Source of the DNA: Coptis chinensis
Taxonomy: Eukaryota; Streptophyta; Magnoliopsida; Ranunculales; Ranunculaceae
NCBI GenBank assembly: GCA_015680905.1
Contig: CM027379.1
Coordinates: forward strand, 94,201,501-94,265,500
Direction of reading: 5' to 3'
DNA length: 64,000 nt
Part shown: piece after piece, positions 61,777 to 64,000 of the stretch
How positions within the stretch are numbered: position 1 is the stretch's first letter
Layout of the letters: each line of letters begins with the position of its first letter
Translations under genes and position numbers: made by a program
Notes under the pieces: model-generated
Databases searched by the model: none
Told to the model about the DNA's origin: nothing
What the model saw: only the letters and a program-made list of their open reading frames with translations

Positions 61777-62212
61777 AATCGCAATACTATAGAAGTATCA
61801 ATAATCATAGCTTTGATAAACATATACATAGTGTGAGTTTCATTACATCCCTCCTCGTTCATCAACAATATTCTTGCAGTTCACATCCCTTCATTGTCTT
61901 CTATTGTTCCTCGGTGTTAAATTACCTTGGACTCAGATTCATGGCCTATACATGAAATTGAGTTTCTTTTCGATAATAGCCAGCTCTGACTTTTAATCGC
62001 AATACTATAGAAGTATCAATAATCATAGCTTTGATAAACATATACATAGTGTGAGTTTCATTACTGTCCCTCCGGGTTCATCAACAATATTCTTGCAGTT
62101 CACATCCCTTCGTTGTCTTCTATTGTTCCTCGGTGTTAAATTACCTTGGACTCGATTCATGGCCTATACATGAAATTGAGTTTCTTTTCGTAGTAGCTAA
62201 GTTAGTATATAC
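61777..62212 (+). repeat. 218-bp tandem duplication
   Basis: AATCGCAATACTATAGAAGT starts copies at 61777 and 61995. Both run to TGAAATTGAGTTTCTTTTCG (about 61970 and 62190), with only a few differences. Confidence 0.85.
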
Positions 62213-64000
62213 TTGAACCTTCGTGTACATTCAGATCAATAATACCATGCCGGTATCCACAAATATCGGTTAGTAAATCAATCTTTATAATCAAGTAAAG
62301 CAAAAGTAGTGCTGAAATGAGTAGATATATAAATCTCTTTCTAGCATGATGAAGGAGAAGTCAAAATCTATGTTATCAAAGACCAAAAATATTTCTGTGA
62401 TGAGATTGTATTCATCGCCAAAATCTAATACATTGTTTACATCCATTGAATTCAAATGTGAATGAAAATGTGTTGATGGATATTTACATTGTTTGTGGAA
62501 TCAAGCTCATCGGCTGTGTCGTTGTATTCAAATGTGAATTCAAATGAATTCCAATGTGAAATAAAAAATTTCACTTTTGAAACCAAATTGGTTAATTATT
62601 CAACTTCCGAAACCGAATTCTAAACCCAATTTCACTTCCAAAACTGAACTCATTAATTATTCTACTTCCGACAACGAATTCTAAACCCAATTTCTTGGTC
62701 ATTGTTTTTGATTTCTTCGATTTTGATGTTTTGATTTATGGAGAACTTCTTGTGTTCTTGACATTGGTGGGGCTTGATATCCGATAAGACAAAATCTTCT
62801 TTGCAGTAGAGGGCTGCCGAATAAGGAGTACCAGGAATAAGCATCAATTTCCAAAAGTAAGATCCACCATCACCTTGAAAGCTACAAAGATATCAAAGGC
62901 TACAACATACTCAAGAAAGAAATAAATATACAACTTTCATTTAGAACTTTCTTTCATAAAGATTGCACTTTCTTCACTCATAACAAAGCGCTTCTGCATC
63001 TTCTAAGGAAATTGAGAATGATGATTCCTCGTAGTAAGTTTAGTTAGCATTCCATCAGTTTATGCTTTTTGGCTACACGCTGAATCTCCCCCGTTTTTTT
63101 TTCTTTGCCACACTCTGTATTGGTTGCTTCCTCCAGTTGAGAGAAGAACGTAACTAAAGGCTTGGAATATCTTTTAAATCAGCTGAATGTGATGGCATAA
63201 GCTAAGTATAAGAGAGAGGGTTTGAAGAGATGATTTTTTTTTTTGAAGAGGTGGTAGTGTTTTGTAGAATTGAAAAAAAAAACATGGAAAGAGGTTTTTA
63301 TCTATTTTGGGTGACGAACAATTGAAATAGCCAAAAAATGGCGTAGAATTTCTTTTTTTATAAAAAATCTGATGTGTCAGTCTCAGAGAAAAAAGGGGTG
63401 CTGACGTGGGTCACTGGGAGCATTCTCAACTACTCAGTATTAATAGTCTTTGATGAGATGCTTGAAGCCTTTAACACGTGATTTTGCCCAATGTATGGTA
63501 TGTTCAAATCATAGAGGAGATTTCTTTTGCTTGTAACCTGGAAAAAGAAAGGTGGCTTAAAAAGAAGAGATTAATTGCCTTTCCTCTAGAACTTACATAT
63601 ATGATGGGGTAATGTACAACACCCATATGGTTCATACTAACTGCCGAAAATGTTTCAAGAACTGTCATTGTATTCTCCAATAAAGACTAATAAAAGTGCA
63701 CTTTTTTTATAAAGGAAATGTGCGCTCTGGCTGTATCAATTAAAAAAAGGTTTAATTATTACCCATTTGGCTTCGTCTAGCAATATTGTGTTGTGGTAAA
63801 ATCAGTAATCAAGCATTAGCTATTATATTCATGTGTTGCAACTAAAATACATGTGGTCTTCTGGCCCCTGTCACAAATCAAAACACCTTGACCTTTTCCA
63901 ACCCCCAAGGATGTCCCAAAAGCTTTTAAGTTACTTTAATATGGTACGAACAATTTCCTTCTCCTCTAGTAATTCTATTATTAAAACAGGAGCGAAAGCT
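62213..64000. other. AT-rich region to window end, no gene seen
   Basis: Related GAATTCTAAACCCAATTTCA phrases near 62617 and 62679, each with TTAATTATTC(A/T)ACTTCCGA before it, form a diverged ~62-bp direct repeat. No coding signature. Confidence 0.3.

Overview
The window looks like nuclear DNA from a eudicot plant, species not determinable by eye. It is AT-rich and intron-bearing, with GT-AG introns, plant-only families (IQD, PRONE RopGEF, plant mobile domain) and a dense load of plant transposons. I found one convincing intact host gene: an IQD calmodulin-binding protein (17182-18819, + strand, three coding exons, probable 5' UTR intron). Almost everything else recognisable is a transposable element, a fragment of a host gene carried or broken by one, or unannotated AT-rich spacer.

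Layout. 0-2.6 kb: an intronless, frameshifted copy of a class II-type ribose-phosphate pyrophosphokinase (minus strand) between two 18-bp direct repeats, then a CACTA terminus inserted in an mTERF fragment. 2.6-6.8 kb: a plant-mobile-domain (PMD) pseudogene (+) facing a MULE transposase C-terminus with SWIM-like finger and OTU-protease domain (-), with minisatellite-like arrays between them. 7.7-11.75 kb: a 5'-truncated L1-type LINE (-). 12.3-13.0 kb: a Tourist-like MITE. 16.4-19.2 kb: the IQD gene. 21.4-22.2 kb: a TTA-flanked MITE next to a hAT-type MITE with an 8-bp target duplication. 24.26-31.93 kb: a non-autonomous LTR retrotransposon whose left LTR is split by a 5.0-kb long-TIR element (Mutator-like) carrying a histone H3 fragment. 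32.5-33.65 kb: a LINE fragment and a small Helitron containing an internal 305-bp tandem duplication. 36.0-44.1 kb: a CACTA element with palindromic subterminal repeats; its left end plus 0.5 kb of flank is tandemly duplicated. 44.7-45.7 kb: a LINE fragment. 46.37-47.31 kb: a probable 9-bp-TSD element. 48.4-52.03 kb: a 3.6-kb probable solo LTR. 53.9-55.05 kb: a second, divergent PMD gene with one early stop. 55.65 kb: a Helitron 3' end with an HSP70-like fragment. 58.3-59.5 kb: a RopGEF (PRONE) pseudogene. 61.8-62.2 kb: a 218-bp tandem duplication.

How the parts relate. There is no operon-like logic. The biological story is repeated nested insertion and capture of host gene pieces: H3 in a long-TIR element, HSP70 beside a Helitron end, mTERF broken by a CACTA end. 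The most unusual items are the convergent PMD/OTU-MULE pair, the H3 fragment joined to a signal-peptide-like leader, and the CACTA end duplication. I saw no tRNA or rRNA gene, no CRISPR array, and no bacterial or organellar segment. Every call was made by eye; homologies were recognised from family motifs and not searched.
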